Of a DNA stretch of 64,000 nt, positions 37,901 through 52,900 are shown piece by piece. Source of the stretch: Limnoperna fortunei (lineage: Eukaryota; Mollusca; Bivalvia; Mytilida; Modiolidae). The position numbers and the translations under genes were made by a program. The number at the start of each line of letters is the position of its first letter. The first letter of the stretch is position 1. A model generated the notes under the pieces. The model was not told where the DNA came from. It did no database searches and was given only the letters and a program-made list of their open reading frames with translations. The DNA is taken from contig OX104115.1 of the NCBI GenBank assembly GCA_944474755.1, positions 66,012,605 through 66,076,604 of the forward strand, read 5' to 3'.

Positions 37901-40900
37901 TTAGTGAACGTTTAATTATCGTGGTTTTTTTCTAATTCTTCAACTCATTTTGTGTTATTTTGAACTCTAAAAGATACAAATAATGATGATTGGACAAAAA
38001 GAATCGAAAAACCATAGGACAGTAACAAAATCCGATTAAGACCAATGCGTATGATCCAAGAAAGAAACAAAAAGCAACAGTAAGTAACCTGGACCTGATG
38101 ATTAAAGCACTCAAGGCGGTAGTGTCTGCCTTTATTTAGACACCCGTCGAGTTTTGCATGGCGACAAAGCCATTTATGACTATATGCCTCACAAAATGTC
38201 TGAATGTATTATGGAGTTAGACAAACACCATACGTCGGAGCTGATAGAATATTGCTACCCCGACGTAAATTGAAAAACATATGCATGTTTTCCTACCAAA
38301 GGTCGGTAGTTTTCACTGGGTCCTACGATTCATACAAAATAGAAAACTGCACGCCATGACAAATTGCAGAAGATCTGCTCCCTTAGGTAGATTAAATAGT
38401 CTCCCAATTTAAAGTTGTTGAGTGACAAGTATGTCAATAGAGCAATCCTCCAAACATGATATATTTGTTGTCAGTTTTAAAATCTAACATTAAACACATG
38501 TCCGTGATTTTGTTCATTGATAATAACATTGAGAAAGTTACCCGAACGAACAGAGGAACGGACAAGGGTAAAACAGTATAATTCTATTCATGCTGTAATT
38601 TATTTATATTAAGTGCTTTGATTGGATGAAAACACTTAAATGGCGTCTTCTCAGATAATTTATAAATCGATATTTCCTCTGAGCGGACTACTTTCAGTAT
38701 CCAATGTAAACAAGATGGCGTCCTCCTAGCGTATCGTCATGGAGAGGGGACAATGTTTTCTCTGCCCCAATGATTTCTAATTAAATCAATTGAGATTTCA
38801 AATAAAATATAATATAAATACAATTTAGTGTTTCATTTTGTTTTTTACTATCAGTATTATACAGAACCGCGATTTCTTTGGTACTTTGTTTTGCATATCA
38901 CTACGCTTTCCGGCATAGGTACGTTTTGAGGTCTAGATGGGTTTCTGTAACTGTTTTTGCTGTTTTAAAAATCGCAACGGTTATTTCACAGAATTATAAG
39001 GATTAAACACTGTATTTTAGGAAATTATCAATGTGTAAACTCCGGCGACTCCCTCGCAAACTTGACATAAAGTCCTTCGGACTTTATTTAGTTTGTGAGT
39101 GAGTCGCCGGAGTTTACACATTGATAATTTCCTAAAACCCAGTGTTTAATCCTATAATACCCTCCTCTTCTTCGAAGCAGGGTATAATCAAGCACAGAAA
39201 TTCTTAGACAAAACTATATAAAGGCCGCATACATAAAAGCAACCTTTCAAAAGTCAATTAATAATCATCTTACTTTCTTCTTCCGTGGCATGCCTTCATC
39301 ATCATAGTGAGAAGCTTTGTCGCATACTGAATCTGTAATAAATCACAAATCGTACATAAATGTAATAAACAGCTTTGGGCCGCTTTTAAGTATTTCTTTT
39401 TGCAGATTAGTAAAACCAGCAGCAAGCGATTACCACGTTCGACAATTAAAAAAAATGTTAAATTTATTTTAATTTAATACTTGTGGATTACTTATCTAAG
39501 CAAATGGTCTTATTTATTGAGAAAATAGGAGAACCTTTCTATCACATTTTTAAACGCTTGAATTGCAATACTCAGGTGTTATTAATTTTAATACTGGGAT
39601 GATTGCGAAGTCCACGACCTCTGATATATAATTGTATATAATTTAGATAGTTATCGTAGATAATAATTTTCCCACTATTAAGTACAAAATAGTTTAAGTA
39701 AAAAAACGGATTTAAAATGCACATATCTGAGATCAAAACTCATTGAACTGTCAATAGAAACTTTAATTATGTGTCGACCATATTAATCTCAGAGTACATG
39801 ATCTAAATTCCATCCGCGTTTTGGTAAGAAAGAAATAAACATAAAGTAAATCAGTTTAAGTGGAAAGTTCAATGTCATCACAGATAACAACTACGTTAAA
39901 CGCGCTTTTAGCTAACAGGGATTCATCAATGGCTCTTAAAAACAAATAAAATTTAAAAGACAAATAGTGAAGAGGTTCAAGAGATTTAATTATCAATCTC
40001 AATCTGCATACCAAATACAAAAGGCCATCTTCTCTTTGGGAATAAAACTAGTTTAGAATTTACATTTCAAATTGTTAATGCAGAAAATGAAATCAAATTT
40101 GTATTTATCTATTTTTTTAACTTAATATTCTTGTTTAATTTGTGTACATTGAGTAATCCATGTCACCTACATCATTTATTAACTCTGATCAGGAACCTAT
40201 AAATCAACAGTTAGTTAAAAAGTCCCAGCTCCGATTCCCTGATACATTATCCATACATTTAAAACACACCAGACCGCGACACCCGGCTCAACTATCGGGT
40301 TAACCTTTAGTTTAATCATTTATTTCCGTAGTCTAAAATTGTGTCCTATGATGTAGGTTATATGAAAAATACACTGCTAATGATTCAATACTCTCAAGAA
40401 AATATGTTAACCGCTACTAAGTGATTTACATAGCTGGTCATTATAACATTTTATAGAATACTGAATTTACCTTAAGAAGTCACTATAAGTGACAACCTTA
40501 TTTTCTCAAAATATCATGTCTTCCCTTAGAAATATCTGACTGCAGCAACAAGTTTTAAGTCTTATAAAAATGTTTTGTAAAGTTTACAAAATGACGTCAC
40601 AACTAAAGCTAGTTTTAGTTGTTAGATGAATAGAAACAGATCCCAGTCTGTGAATTAAGTTTTGAGCAAAATCTAATATTTGCTTACAATTAAAAAAATT
40701 TGGATTCATTTCACTTCTAAAATATTTGTGCATCATATAAACCGAATTATAAACATGTTATTTCATAATTAAACTTTTTATGTAAAGTGAAAGTAGAACT
40801 ACTTTGGTTCTTTTAAGCATTACGGCAGTAACTGATTGGCTATTTAGTAGAGATTAACCATAATAACAATAATTACGTGTAGTATTACAAAAAATTGTGA

Positions 40901-43900
40901 TTTGGAAAATCAAAAATTTGGATATCTATACATATACTTCATGGTAAATGACGAACAACTTTCAGTCGCGTTGACTATTTTTTTTATTATACATGCACTT
41001 TTATCACTCGCGATATTAAATAATCACAATAGGTTTAATTGTACAACACGTTTAAGCGGATTTATTTCGCCAATCCCAGAATTAGTAATTGATAATACAT
41101 TATGTACTTTATTTGAGTCAATTATAAACATATAGTAGTCATAATTATTTGTTTAAAGCGAGATCAATGGGCCCTTTTGTTCGCGTGTTATAAAGTTTAT
41201 TTTATGCAGGTAATATTTGCTTGGAATTTAATCTACTTAACCTGTGTTTGTTACGAAAATCATATAGAGTGATTTAGCCATCGATGGGTTAATTACTGTA
41301 TAAATATTTGTTTTAAGACTTATTTCTTGTCTAATGTCATACAATGTAAGTCAGTTAAAACCATTTGGATTTTCTAGAGACAGCTAGCTTTACGGATTTC
41401 CATCATCATGCCAATTATCTAACAATTGTAAGATTACAAAAGCTTCAAATTTCTCCCTTTATGTATCATTACTTATTAAGGGATTACCCTTCCGCTAGGA
41501 ATCAAACTTTAGATTATTAATAGAATATTACTTTTAATGATGATAACCTAAATGTGTTCTATATGTCACAATGCGTCCTTGTATAGGCTTAACAAACTGC
41601 ATGCGTCATGACGGGAGGCGTAAACATGCAGTGGTTTAGTTGTTCAGCCGTTGTTGTTGTTGTCCATGTTTGAAATTTGTTTGCAACAGACAAGAATAAT
41701 AAAAACATATCAAACCTAATTTTTGTCATAACTTTTATACTTCATATGACTACGTTAAAATGCCAATACATGCTCCACGAGGCATACTGCGCTTTATAAT
41801 ATTCATGTGGTTAATGCATCTCAACGCATTGTCTAAAGGTAGATAATACGATGACATGTATATGCTTCTTATCGATTATCTTAAGTACGGGGATCAATTA
41901 AATGAGTGTTTTTCACGACTTTTTTTACAGATTTAATCGGTGTAAAATTTACAATTTACAATATCAGTATAGCACATTACTAACCCCAATTTTACTGTAA
42001 TCGTTTTTGACACGCACTGTGTAGTAGCCTACTTAAAGACATTGCAATACAAAAAAATCGAGCAGTGTTTATTGTCAAAGATCCTAATAGAACGCAAAAA
42101 AAGTGTCAACATTCCATCAGCGTAAGTTTGTTCCTATTGAACAAATGTGCATCTTTTCTATTGTGAAAAAGAGATTTAGATATTAAAAATATATAAACAA
42201 ATGCATACTACATTTCGTAAGTTGTGTTTTGATGGCCGATTTTATTTAACTGATTTACGACATTTTTATAAACTTACGTTTCAAGTTAACAAAAAATCCT
42301 ATATTGTTTATTATTAACCAGTTAACTCTGTCAAATATTATACATATATATATGTTCCACGCATTTTGCGTAATTTGTTTTTGTTTTTTTTTAAATCTTA
42401 TCATTATTTATCAACCGGTTTAACGCCGCAACATAGTTTTATGTGACTGTGTTAAACTAGTAGTATAAGTAATGGTGCTTGTCCTTTCTGTTGCTTGTTG
42501 TTTTTAATTTTTGGTGATTTGTTATAACATTAGCAATTGTTGTGTGTTGGGTTTATCTCCTCTTTGTATTTTATTAGTAACTGCCGGGTGTAAGGTCAGG
42601 TCAGCGATATTTACAATGCCAAGTATTTGTTTGAGTAAGAGCGCGACAAACAAACATAGTTTTGGTTTATAAACGACACATTAAATTCTTAAACTAATTT
42701 TATCGAACAGTACAGGAAAAATTCAATATAATGTAGCCATTGGTTATGGCCGTGTGTTATATGCCTAACAATATGTTACTTTTGATTGGAAAACCTTAGT
42801 AGAGATATTTTTTAATAATTTAGGGTCCAGAATGTTAAGGCTAATAATCACTATTGTTCCAATAAACATACTTCTTACATACATATTTTCAGTTAAAGCA
42901 ATTTTTCAGCAATGAATGGTCCAGCTTTATTCGGCCTAGGATGGGTAGTCACAGTACATTGTAAAAGACCGAGAGCTTTAGAAACAAAAAACCCCTGAAA
43001 ATTCTTGCCACTTAAGCTTGACGTCATCGTCGAACGCACACCTACAGTGTTGCATAACATCAACCGCTGCATATGGTGTCCACCTAAAAAAATAAAACCG
43101 AGGTTCCACCCTCATAATGAAAAAGTGAGATTATTAAATGGATGGAGAGGGAATGATGATATCTATCAACATTGACAAATATTCGAATGGTTTAAAATGG
43201 GAGTATATCTTCTAATACTTAGATTTTATCTCCTTTTGTGCTTAACCTCTGAGACACCCGTTTCAAAATAATGGATACACTGTTACAATGAGCCAAGATA
43301 TCATACAAAGAAAGAGCCGTTCAGTAAAAAAAGATATATCTTTAAGGTAGAGATTTTCCATAAGTGTAAAGAAATATTCTTAAAACATTGTAGAGCACTA
43401 AATTTTCAAAACATGTACAAAATTTGGTCTGCTATACGTGTCTCGAGATACTTTTCTTATTTAATTGACGTTATAAAACGAATATCGACCGTGTGTTTTT
43501 TCATTAATATATTATCAGAATGCAATTAGAACAGTTAATGGACAAGATCGGAACAATTTCGACACCGTGTCTTACATTTCTTTTGTAAACTGTACGAATT
43601 AAATTGATCGCAGCTTTTGATCGTTAATACTTTGGTTTTTTCCAATTATATTAAATGATTAAAAGCCCAACAAAGAAAGGAAATTACATAATTGAAAGAT
43701 ATGTCAGGTGAACAAAATTTTCAGCGTAAACAAACCTCTAACAATAAGAAATAAAAGCCTTTCTGGTGCTATTCGAACATTTATTCTCATCGTAGTTCAT
43801 TTATAAACTTGCACAAGACAGTCGTGATAATTTTTTTAAAATTTCCTTCTGAAGAGTTTGTAAAAATTTTTGGAAACTTGAAGTCACGTTTACATTACGT

Positions 43901-46900
43901 AAAAATAGCGTTACTCCATATAGTCAAGATTGTTAAGAAATTGTTAAATGTATTGATGTAGAGTGAAACTGTATTGATTTAGAGTGAAACTGTATTGATG
44001 TAGAGTGAAACTGTATTGATGTAGAGTGAAACTGTATTGATGTAGAGTGAAACCTAAGTAAAATAAACTCCCATTCCTTGTGTTTATACCACATAGACTA
44101 CCTACTTCCTAGAACACTTTTCATTTAAATATATTTACATCAGTAATTCAAACAATTCATATAGGGTCCATTAACACACTCAATCACAATAATATTAATT
44201 TGTGAACACTGAGAATGTTCATACCAAATTACCTCAGAAGATCTCTGAACTGTTTAGATAAAATGTTCCAGTTGATAACGCTCCTTTATGCACGCTTAAG
44301 CAGAAGATTGAACTAAACAAAGAACTTGAAAATCACAATCGCTTTTAATAACTCTGGTGTAACTTCGCGATTCCGCTTTGTACACTCAGAAAAAGAGCAC
44401 CTCTGCTCTGTTAACGTTAAAACAATTTTTTACTTCGAGACAACCTAAACAGTTTTTGGCAAAAAAGTAAGTTACTCAAATAGTATTTCCAAAATTTGCC
44501 GAACATTACCGAGGTCTGCTATATTGAAAAACAATAAACATCCGGGACATCAAATATGATCACGTGGTCAATTGTGGAATGGATACCTTAAACGGAAACC
44601 TGTATTTTCTCAAGTTTTGAGGGGTCATTGTAAATAAAATTGGTCATTCTTATATAGCTTCATTCATTGCAGAACTGGGGATTAACACATGAAGAAGTCT
44701 ATTTTTAATAGACTGAATTCTAAATATATTAAAATTAGAACAATATAATACAGCATGTGTATTCGGTACCTTCGCCTTTGTGCTTCCTCTACTACGTGGT
44801 ATTAACTGTCTTAGTTCATCTATATCCATATCGGCAATTTTCTGAAAAAAAGACTTGATTAAATGGCTGATTAACGTCTAACATAATAGTGTTTCAGCAA
44901 CATACAGGACACAAACAAGTTAGGAAACAATAAATAAGTTGACGATATAGGATGGGCAACTGAGGAGTAAGTGTTCACTGCCACTGGAACTATATTAAGA
45001 GTTGGGTAGGGAATCGAGACTCTTCTAGCAGCTACAACGAACGTACTCGTTTCCGAAATTTACAAAAGGGATCTGTATCGGGCAAGGAGAGTTTCACAAA
45101 ACACGTTACCATCTATTGTCGGCGGTAACGTTTTCAATTTTATAACGAAAGGTTGCCCGATTTCCGCCACCTGGAACGCACTTAGAAGCTGCATGTGTTT
45201 ACAGCGGGAACCCCCCAAGAACCCAGAAAAATAATGATAGACTCAAATTGCATCTAAGTAGCGTCACAGTGTATCAATTTATAAGCTAACATTATTATTT
45301 TACATTTTAGTGTAATTTCACACCTTATTTATAATTATTTCATGTGAACATATAGATCAGATCAAATGTGTACAAATGCTATAAATTGCAACTATTTTCT
45401 TACTAACAAAATAGTTAGTAATTAGTATTCAATTCTATCCAAATCAAATAGTACCAAAGACATTGCAATTTTTGTTTTCTATTAAAACCTCTGTGGCAGG
45501 GTTTGTTATACTGATAATCACCAGGGGCGGATCCAGAAAATCGGGCTGGGGGTGGGGGCGAAATTCGGGTACCGCAGCGCCCTGGCGGGGGAGTAAGGGG
45601 GCGATGCCCCACGAAGCCTGTGAGATTTAAGCAATTGAGAGGGTGTTTAGGGCTACAAATTTTAACATTTTTAACACACACTTTCTCTTTTTTCTCTCTA
45701 GTCTGTCTTTCCTCCTTGTTTCCGCTCACTTTTTCTTTCTTTTCCCTTTTTAGGAGAGGGGTGAACCTCCCCTCCGCCCCCTCTGGATCCGCCACTGATC
45801 AATTGGGTTGTGAGATCTGGGCCGAACGTCAGCAGGGGCATGCTCGACTTTAACTTAATTTGGCAAAGTTATGGTATATAATGGTTACAATGAAATTGGA
45901 GGGGATGCTGGTGGTAATCTTATATAGATTAAACCATTAGTGATATCGGTCCATACCTGGTAAAACCGAGTGGGGTAGGAGCGATATATTTTAACCGAGC
46001 TTATCCTACAAACCTACATGTTTGCGAATGATATATAGTATCTATAGCAACTAAAATGATAAACTACATGTTTAGGGATGTCGAGTTAATAATTTAGTGT
46101 GATTCTTGGTTTTACTGAGAGGGCATCTCAAAAACAATTTTCCAACAACTGAGACAAGGACAATTAGACAAAAGTGATTGTAGATCAAGTTTTATCGAAT
46201 TACAACATTTTGTGATTGTTCGTGACTACAGAACTATAAGACGGAAACGTCATTAATTAAACAGAATATATATTGACGTTGAGATAAAAAAGAGTTAAGG
46301 GTCCCAACCTAAAATTTCAAGACTTTATAGGAACTTATTCATCCCTTGCTTTAAAAGAGACACAAAGAACATTAATTAAAACAAAATACATAGAGAGTTA
46401 ACACTACGATTAAAGCGAATCAGTAAATACACAAACACGAAGTCATAAATAACATTTAAATCGTACATAAGGTTGGTGATTTGGCACTATAACAAGTCCA
46501 CTTTCAATTGGTATTTAACATAATATTTTAAATACTAATATCAGTATTGATAAAGGTACATTAAACATACAATTCCAATCTCAATCTGCCAGATTAGATT
46601 CAATAATCCTTAATAGCAATACGGGTTGAAGAGTAAAGTTAGTTTCACTATGATTCGCTCTTTGATTTTGTAATCTGTTATTATTTGGAAACAATTTAAT
46701 GTATACTAAGGTAATAAGTATCATACGTTGCATTATACATCTGTGTCCGTATTTCATAGCGTGCAATATACATATATGTCCGTATTAAATACATTGTAGC
46801 GTTCAATATATACATCTATGTCCGTGCTAGATAGCATTCAATATACAACTATATCCATATCGCGTAGTGTACAATGCAACTTTAAAAAAAAGATAAAATA

Positions 46901-49900
46901 TAGTATCACATTTAATTAAATTTCATGACATTTGACTGCCTAAATAAATTTCGCTTCCTTCACCAATGAACATTTTTCAACCAGAAGAATTGTAATATTC
47001 ATCCAGCCGCTATGCAAATGTGAATATACATTTTCGATGGTTGAGAAATTCGTATAGAGGTCGCATTTCAAAAGTCAGTACCTGTTTTTTACATGAATAA
47101 AACAAACAAATCATCGTCTGTCGTAGCAAATCTATTAGCAAGAATAGAAGAATACAAGAATACAAGTTTATTGACCAATTATGGACCCTCAAGGGGCAAT
47201 GACAATACAAACAATAATGATTTAGAAGCATATACATTGTATGAATTATAAATAAAGAAATTATTACAATTGAGAATACAATTTATATATCAAGTATATA
47301 AGTACTAATAAGATTTTGATATATTAGCAGCAGACGCGTCCATTGTTTTGTATTACAAACGCGTACTTGAATCAGATCAGAAAAAAACAGGTCAATATTG
47401 GAATCCGCTTGACCGCTTGTGCATAGACAAAAACAACCATAATTTGATGAAGTTTTAGTACTGTTGCGATGTAACATGACCCGAAAATAGTTTTAGGTCA
47501 ATCAAAAACAGACAAAATTCTTTTCCTGTAATAAAAACAGTATGGCTGTTGTCCAGCAGATCCTTCGTAAAATTTTCTTATAATAAATACCATAATGACA
47601 AATCGAAAACAAAACTGGGTCATGCAATCTAACATGTCCAACAAATTTTATGGTGTTCACGCAGTAACAGCTAGATTTTACTAGGGATGGTCTGTGTTAC
47701 AGTACGACACTGTTCTGTGAGGTGAATTAATATACTTTTAATAAATGTCTGAAACCATCGATTTAAAATAAAAACATTTACTTAATCACAATTGTATTTT
47801 AAACATTGTATTTAATCCGTCGACAGTTTATTTACTTAACTTTTGATTAAAAATTCCTTTGTTACATGGACGTAGTTATTCAATCTTGGACAATGCAGAG
47901 AGAATTCGTGTAACGTATACTGATAACATGCCACATTTGAAGAATTTTAAATGAAACACTAATGTTTTGCTCGTTTGGTGCATGGAAAACTCAAAATAAA
48001 ATAAACGGTAGCATCGGTTGTAGAGTAGTGAAAGTAGTCAGCTACTATTTACTAATAGCATGTCAATATGTGGTTGCGTGTTCGAGCCTTACGCGGGAAG
48101 AGCGTGCCAGTCTATAACCTTAATTGAAAAGGGTAACTTTCCTGCCAAGGTCGCTGTTTTCACCGGGTATATCCGGCAATCTGTCCAATGAAACTGGACG
48201 CAAAAAAATATTTTATAAGTTGCTGAAAGTGGCGTTAAAGCATAAACATATAAACGAATAAACGAACAAACAATCATAATAAACTATAACAAATAGATTT
48301 ATAAATGAGAAAATCTATAGATCTTTTAACTTAAATTTTAAACCTTAAAAGATTTTTGTTTTTTTCCTGCTCACTTAGTGATACTCTAAATCTTACTGCT
48401 TGATTATTGTGTATTATTATATCCCAATTTCATTTACAATGTTAATCTTCCATAGGACACCGTGACATATAAGTACTGTAAAAAAAAATTACTGTCGGAA
48501 AAATACCCGCTAAAAATATTCTCACCCGCTACCATAGTTACGGGATGTTCGAAAATTATAATGTTACATGTCTAGTTAGAAATATTTCCTGTCTGGGATA
48601 GTACCGTCTAAGATTAATTGATACTAGTTTCTGAATGTGATCAGCTTCGTTATTCATCATCTGCCAATTTCAAATGGTATATATAGAGAAATTAGCGCAA
48701 ATTGCACAAGAATTAATATAAAATAACTACAAAAACTCTCTAAACGAAAAGCTGATCGATTACTATTAGGCAAAAGTAATTGATCAAATTCTGACAATAT
48801 CAGTCATTAAAGATTAAGATAATTTAAAATGATTCAAGAGAAAAAGTGTGAAAATTTAATTTCGCCATAGGCGTCGGAGATTCTGTACAATTACCGATGT
48901 TACACTGTAATTTTATATATTATACATTTCACAATCAGAAATATGCAATTACCGGTTAGCAATCAGATTAACAGTAGACTAACGCTGTTTTATGGGTAAA
49001 CTAAAATCAATATTTAAGTAGAAAAATTTATTTTAAAAAATCAATCGTTTAAATTGTACATCGGTACAACGTGAACTAACTTCATGTAGTCGGCAAATAT
49101 AATTGGATACTTTATTTGTAGTATATTTGCACAAATTAAAAAATGGTTGTAAAAAATACAAAATGTTCCAGACATTAAATTACATAATTTGATATCCTTA
49201 CTCCCATTTAAGTAAATATTTGAAATTTGCAATTGTAATTACAAGTCTTCAACTAAGTAAATAGTTAAAATTTGTTTATGCCTTTGCGAGTTGCGTGTCT
49301 ACGTTAGTTACTACCATATCAGGTATCAGTACCATGTGAAATTGGTATTTTGATTGTGTTTATTATTCCAGAGTTAATCATGGTACGCAACAGATATACC
49401 AAACTGGCACGTAACTGTCATTTAGAGAACATGAGGTCTTCGTCTTTTAACCCCCCCCCCCCCCAAATAAAAAAAACAGAGAGATAGAGAGAGTTGCAAT
49501 TTTATATCGACTAAAATAAACGAATGAACAAATACTGCTATTTCAATTTCAAAATAAATTTCATTAGTTATAAGTAACCCAGCATCTTTAGTATAACGCT
49601 TATAACAATAGATATAAAAATAAACTAAATTTACTTGAAAGAATCCCGTATGGTTTGTATGGTTGGCCATTTGTGGTTTAACGCCACGTTCGCAAATTTT
49701 CAGATATATGTACATGTGAATCGTGGCCTCCAGTTTTGTAATGAGAGAAGAAGCCGCAGTACCCGGCGAAAACTCCCGACCTTCGGTAGGAAAACTATCA
49801 AACCTTGTCAATTAAGATTAAATACGAGGGCACCCTACTCGAACCCACATCCTCGGCGTTCTCCTAACCAGACCACCGAGGTCCCCACAATTATGTGTAA

Positions 49901-52900
49901 AATGCGTTACCTTAAAAATAAGACAAACATCACTCAACTGGAATAATGTACATGTATACGAAACGAATATGAAATTTAAAATGAAAAATACCTACATCAT
50001 TTAATAGATAACTTCTTTATATTTAACCCATAAACTGTGAATTATAGAACGTCGATGTTCAAAATTTGCAAATATTTAAACATTTTTCGGTTGACATTTT
50101 AATATAAACAGTGGTAATTATGGTTTTATCTTACACTTATCGCTGTGGACAGTAAACACGCGACAAATGTCTAAAAGTATTTTAAAAGTTATAAAACATT
50201 TTATTCATAATGTAAATAAAAATCAATTGAAAAAGCGTTTAATCTTCAAGTATCATAACATTTATTTTCAAACAATAAAAGTCCCTTTGGTCTTGCCATT
50301 CCCTAAGGTGAAAAATTGAGTCTTTACGTATGTTCCGTTAAACTTGTTTAAAAGTAGATATGCGGAAAATGTTATGTGTTGTTATGAGATAATTATCATA
50401 GTTTTGATAATTTATGTCGTGCGTGTGTCAGTAATTCATAGTTTCTCGAACAAAATTTATGTCGGTTTAAAAGCATTCCAGAGCTTATTTTATTCCTTTC
50501 TTGTTATCTTTACCTACAATAGGACTTGACTTGGCCAAGAATTCGTTGATTCCTGGTGCCGATGATAGGACTTCGGATCTAGCTAAATTATAGTAGGTAT
50601 GGCCCCGCAAGTACGCCTAGTGTTTAAAATGGCAGCAACAAATTCGACATTACAGAGACAGCGCATGTTAAAACATCACTTGGACGCATAAGCCATTAGA
50701 AAACATTGGATACTTCTGTCAAGCACAAATGTTCCAAAGTCGAGCTAGAAACTTACATTCACCGTGTTGACACGCAAGAGATTTTTATCTTAGTACTTCA
50801 AAATATTGTGAGTGACAGTAGCGTATGTGCATAGTAATACTTAATTGTTGTTTAATTTTTGCAAAATCATGGAGTCTGGAGTGTGAAATGCCGTGCAATG
50901 TTGACTGAAGTGGTACAAATAATACTACATGTATTGTTCAAGTTAGATGTGAGACTCGATCTGGGATTGAATATGTTAATTATCTGTTAATCTGTGTACT
51001 GTATAAATCACCGGGGGAGGAGGGTTAATCAGTTAACATATTAATTTTAGGTATAATATTTCCGATTTCATTTTTTTCAACAATAATACATAAATACACC
51101 TAATGAACTTGGTCTTACAATGTATGTGACGTCTATTGACATGTAAAGTTAAACCTGTTCTATCCATTGTACAAGAAAAAATTGATTAATCAGACTTTTA
51201 ATATATCGGATTAGAGGTACACCACAACATATATTGGGTGGTAATGACAAAAAGAAATATGACACAATAAGTAATGTAATTATTGACTTTCAATTAAATT
51301 ATGACAACTAATTTAACTACTTATTGAACTTGTATAAAAAGTATAAAAATTTATAAAAGAAAACTGTCTCAATACTTTATTTATAAATTAAACTTGACAC
51401 TGAATTAAAACTATTCAAGTTATTGACAAATCTCAATTCGGTTGTTGATCTTGGTAACAACAAAATGGATACGTGTAATTAAAATTTATTTCATTTGCAT
51501 AATTAAATATATACAATCTATATAGTTTATAAAAAACCCATAAAAATAATTTTATTTTGTCACTTGTACAGTTGCATACATGCAACACATATTTGCTAAT
51601 GTATTTTTTCCAAAATATAAAATAAAACAAATATAATGACAAAAATGAGTCTGAAGTAAAAGTGGGACTTTTCTTTTCATCAAACAGTCATGTGGAACAA
51701 CGAAATCCTAGGTTAATGATAAAATAAAGACAGCACATTTTTAACACATCACATGCCGTAAGCTTATGTGTGCATCTCATGTATTTTTTGACAATCCTAT
51801 TCCACGAAAGAAGGCCGTTTTTCTTTACTTTAAGACGTCACAGGTGAGGATTCAAGGATATGTCAATTTGCCATAATGGAACTTATAATGTATACACGAT
51901 TTTAATAGGGCGGTGTACGTTTTAGATCTATTGCAACAAACGAACAGATGTCCGTTTCTGTATTGTTTTCGACACGACATTTAAGTATTAATTATTGCAA
52001 TTTTGACAAGGCAAATAAAACACACGTATAATTTTAGTCGGTGACAAGTTGCCATATTTATCATAAAATATAATTTGTAAGTTCGAACAAAACAAACACA
52101 CATTTTCGTCTTCAATATCTCTTATCTCATTTTACAACATTTTAATTTATGATGCGAAAACTAAATGTAATGCCCGGTTGGCTTCTCAGTAAACAAGGAA
52201 GACATTTTAACAGATATATTGAATAGATAAAAGGAAATAAAAGTTTGCCCACTGAATTGACAATGTGCATATGATCGAATATGCGACTATTTGCATAATG
52301 CCACTATTTGCATTACACGAGAGTCGTTTTTCTCTGTTCGTTTTTCCATCGTCGAGGTAAATATATTTTATTTATCGTGCAGCGTTAAAACATGTCTTGT
52401 ATATGAAAATAGACCATTAACGAACGAGACTAAAGATATCATAAAATACACAAAAAGCTTCCATTCCCATCAAGAAATAGTAAAAACTAGCCAATACTCT
52501 CGTACGGTCATAGTTTGGCAATCGCCACAAGCAGTTATATTGTCAGAGATAAACAGGGAACGTCGCAACAGTTATTTACATCGGGACCTGTACATTAACG
52601 TAGTCATCAATTCTGCCTTGGCCCATTTATGGCAATGATAACGCAATATTCATACTTAGCCTTTAACAATTTACAAGAGGTTAGTTATATGGAAAAAAAT
52701 TCTTGTTTCCTTTTGATGCGCGTTTCCGTACGTCGGCCAAAAATTAAACGGAATATTTTGTATATGTATATAATATCTTACCATTATTTTTTCTTTTTGG
52801 GCAGGGTCCATGTTTCTTAAAAAATCTCCTAACTCGGCTCTAGGTTTTGTCATCAATTTCACTTCTCGAATCCTATCAGTAATCGGAGTTTTGGAATCAT

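Noticed and set aside
45415..45795. 126-codon minus-strand frame with Lys/Glu and Pro runs
   Set aside because: It lies across the 276-bp MITE and reflects its GC-rich and pyrimidine-rich tracts.
49422..49811. 129-codon minus-strand frame
   Set aside because: It includes the body of a SINE and a C14 homopolymer.
52291..52638. 115-codon plus-strand frame next to exon 1 of the CNBD2-like gene
   Set aside because: No recognisable family or splice signals, and composition is like the surrounding intron. It could only be supported by transcript data.
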